A stretch of DNA of 64,000 nucleotides, from contig NC_079875.1 of NCBI RefSeq assembly GCF_029227915.1, positions 27,402,001 through 27,466,000 on the forward strand. Direction: 5' to 3'. Below the pieces are notes generated by a model that saw only the letters and a list, made by a program, of their open reading frames with translations, was not told the origin of the DNA and did not search any database. Below are positions 63,363-64,000 of this stretch, piece by piece (position 1 is the first letter of the stretch; each line of letters begins with the position of its first letter). Source of the DNA: Hydractinia symbiolongicarpus. Lineage: Eukaryota; Cnidaria; Hydrozoa; Anthoathecata; Hydractiniidae. Made by a program: the position numbers and the translations under genes.

Positions 63363-64000
63363 CTAAAATGTCGTCAGGTACAGGCGTTGAGCATCAATTG
63401 CGCTGCCTTGGTTTCCAATGATTCCAGATCTTGCATTTGCATGGCTTTCGAGAATTAGGTAGGCATAGAAGCGCACGCTTTGGGATAACCGTTCAATACC
63501 AATACGAGTGAGGCCCTGGGATTTTTTAATGATCCAGCGACTCCACGAGTCCTCGTCAAGATAGCTAGGGCCTGAACCAGGATAATCTTTGCGATGAAGT
63601 TGCCAACTACTGAAGATGGTTTCGTTCCTCCACTCCTGCTCACTACCAGCTACTCCAAACTCGCGAGCTAGTTGCTGGAGTTTTTGTTTGTTGAAGGGGT
63701 TGTTTAGACGTCGAAATCTAACTGAGCCCGGTAGAGAAATGTCAAGCTCCGATAGAATTTTACGGATTTGGAAATAGGCGTGAAATCGATACACGGCACG
63801 AATCATAGGCAACTCGGAGGTAAGATGCTGCATGGAAATACCGCAAGCAGATGTTGCACAGTAGGTAGCAAAATTAAGTTGAGTGGACCAGAGACTGAAA
63901 CAGTGGCTGTTCCACTCCTTCACTAGCCCGCTAGTGGCAGAATGGAATTCATAGGCGACAAAGATGTCTGGGAATTTCACCCTGAACGAGGACCCTTGAG
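63363..64000 (-). CDS. Unknown cassette protein, N-terminus beyond the window
   Basis: The frame is open to the right edge (a GTG at 63980 is not the start, since upstream codons are open), so at least 212 codons are present and the 5' end is missing. Visible features: SATSGLVKEWNSHCFSLWST, a Cys-rich stretch ATYCATSACGISMQ, a YRFHAYFQIRKIL helix and WIIKKSQGLTRIGIERLSQS with an Ala/Ser-rich end. It stops 3 bp before the next gene on the same strand, consistent with co-transcription. No family is recognised with confidence; the setting suggests a gene of an integrated DNA virus or Polinton-like element. Confidence 0.55.
   Translation of the reverse strand, partial: QGSSFRVKFPDIFVAYEFHSATSGLVKEWNSHCFSLWSTQLNFATYCATSACGISMQHLTSELPMIRAVYRFHAYFQIRKILSELDISLPGSVRFRRLNNPFNKQKLQQLAREFGVAGSEQEWRNETIFSSWQLHRKDYPGSGPSYLDEDSWSRWIIKKSQGLTRIGIERLSQSVRFYAYLILESHANARSGIIGNQGSAIDAQRLYLTTF

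Overview
This is a transposon-rich, AT-rich stretch of an invertebrate animal genome. A cnidarian, perhaps a hydrozoan, fits best, but that is inferred from the mix of families (Kolobok, Crypton-like, R2-clade, Penelope-like, BEL/Pao, Ty3/gypsy, tRNA-SINEs, TRIM genes, spliced AT-rich genes) and no marker gene fixes the species. Host genes are few; most readable coding sequence is mobile or decayed.

Left part (1-15 kb): relics of a Merlin-like transposase, a SAP/SWIM gene, a possible MULE, several non-LTR retrotransposons (CR1/L2-like, RTE-like, R2-clade, jockey-like), a 7SL/SRP-RNA-like fragment, two kinds of tRNA-derived SINE and an isolated ubiquitin-specific-protease (USP) exon.

Middle (15-31 kb): an inverted duplication of a TRIM gene. 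The right copy (minus strand, 30.15-28.10 kb) has good RING, B-box and coiled-coil exons. The left copy (plus strand) is 5'-truncated, has lost a splice donor and is split by a nearly intact Ty3/gypsy element (16721-21545, LTRs of 167 bp, 5-bp target duplication). Between the arms lie a phase-compatible ankyrin exon and two tandem satellites (124-bp and 41-bp units). The paralogous arms provide empty sites for the gypsy element and for a 175-bp foldback element.

31-48 kb: a BEL/Pao fragment, a spliced gene made of short phase-1 exons, a 109-bp minisatellite, a USP pseudogene next to an unknown gene with an NLS-rich tail, jockey-like and R2-like LINE remnants and Crypton-like pieces.

48-58 kb holds the clearest systems. 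One is a Penelope-like retroelement ORF with a C-terminal GIY-YIG-like domain, (TA)n on both sides and a hammerhead-ribozyme-like motif just downstream. Beside it is a C2H2 zinc-finger gene built of symmetric phase-1 exons. The third is a complete 4.3-kb Kolobok transposon (TTAA target duplication, AGGGG inverted ends) with a THAP transposase on one strand and, convergently, a spliced gene for a P2X7-type cytosolic 'ballast' domain on the other.

Right end (61-64 kb): five compact, intronless genes of higher GC content that look like part of an integrated double-stranded DNA virus or Polinton-like element. The cassette runs off the window; no hallmark gene is visible, so its identity is tentative.
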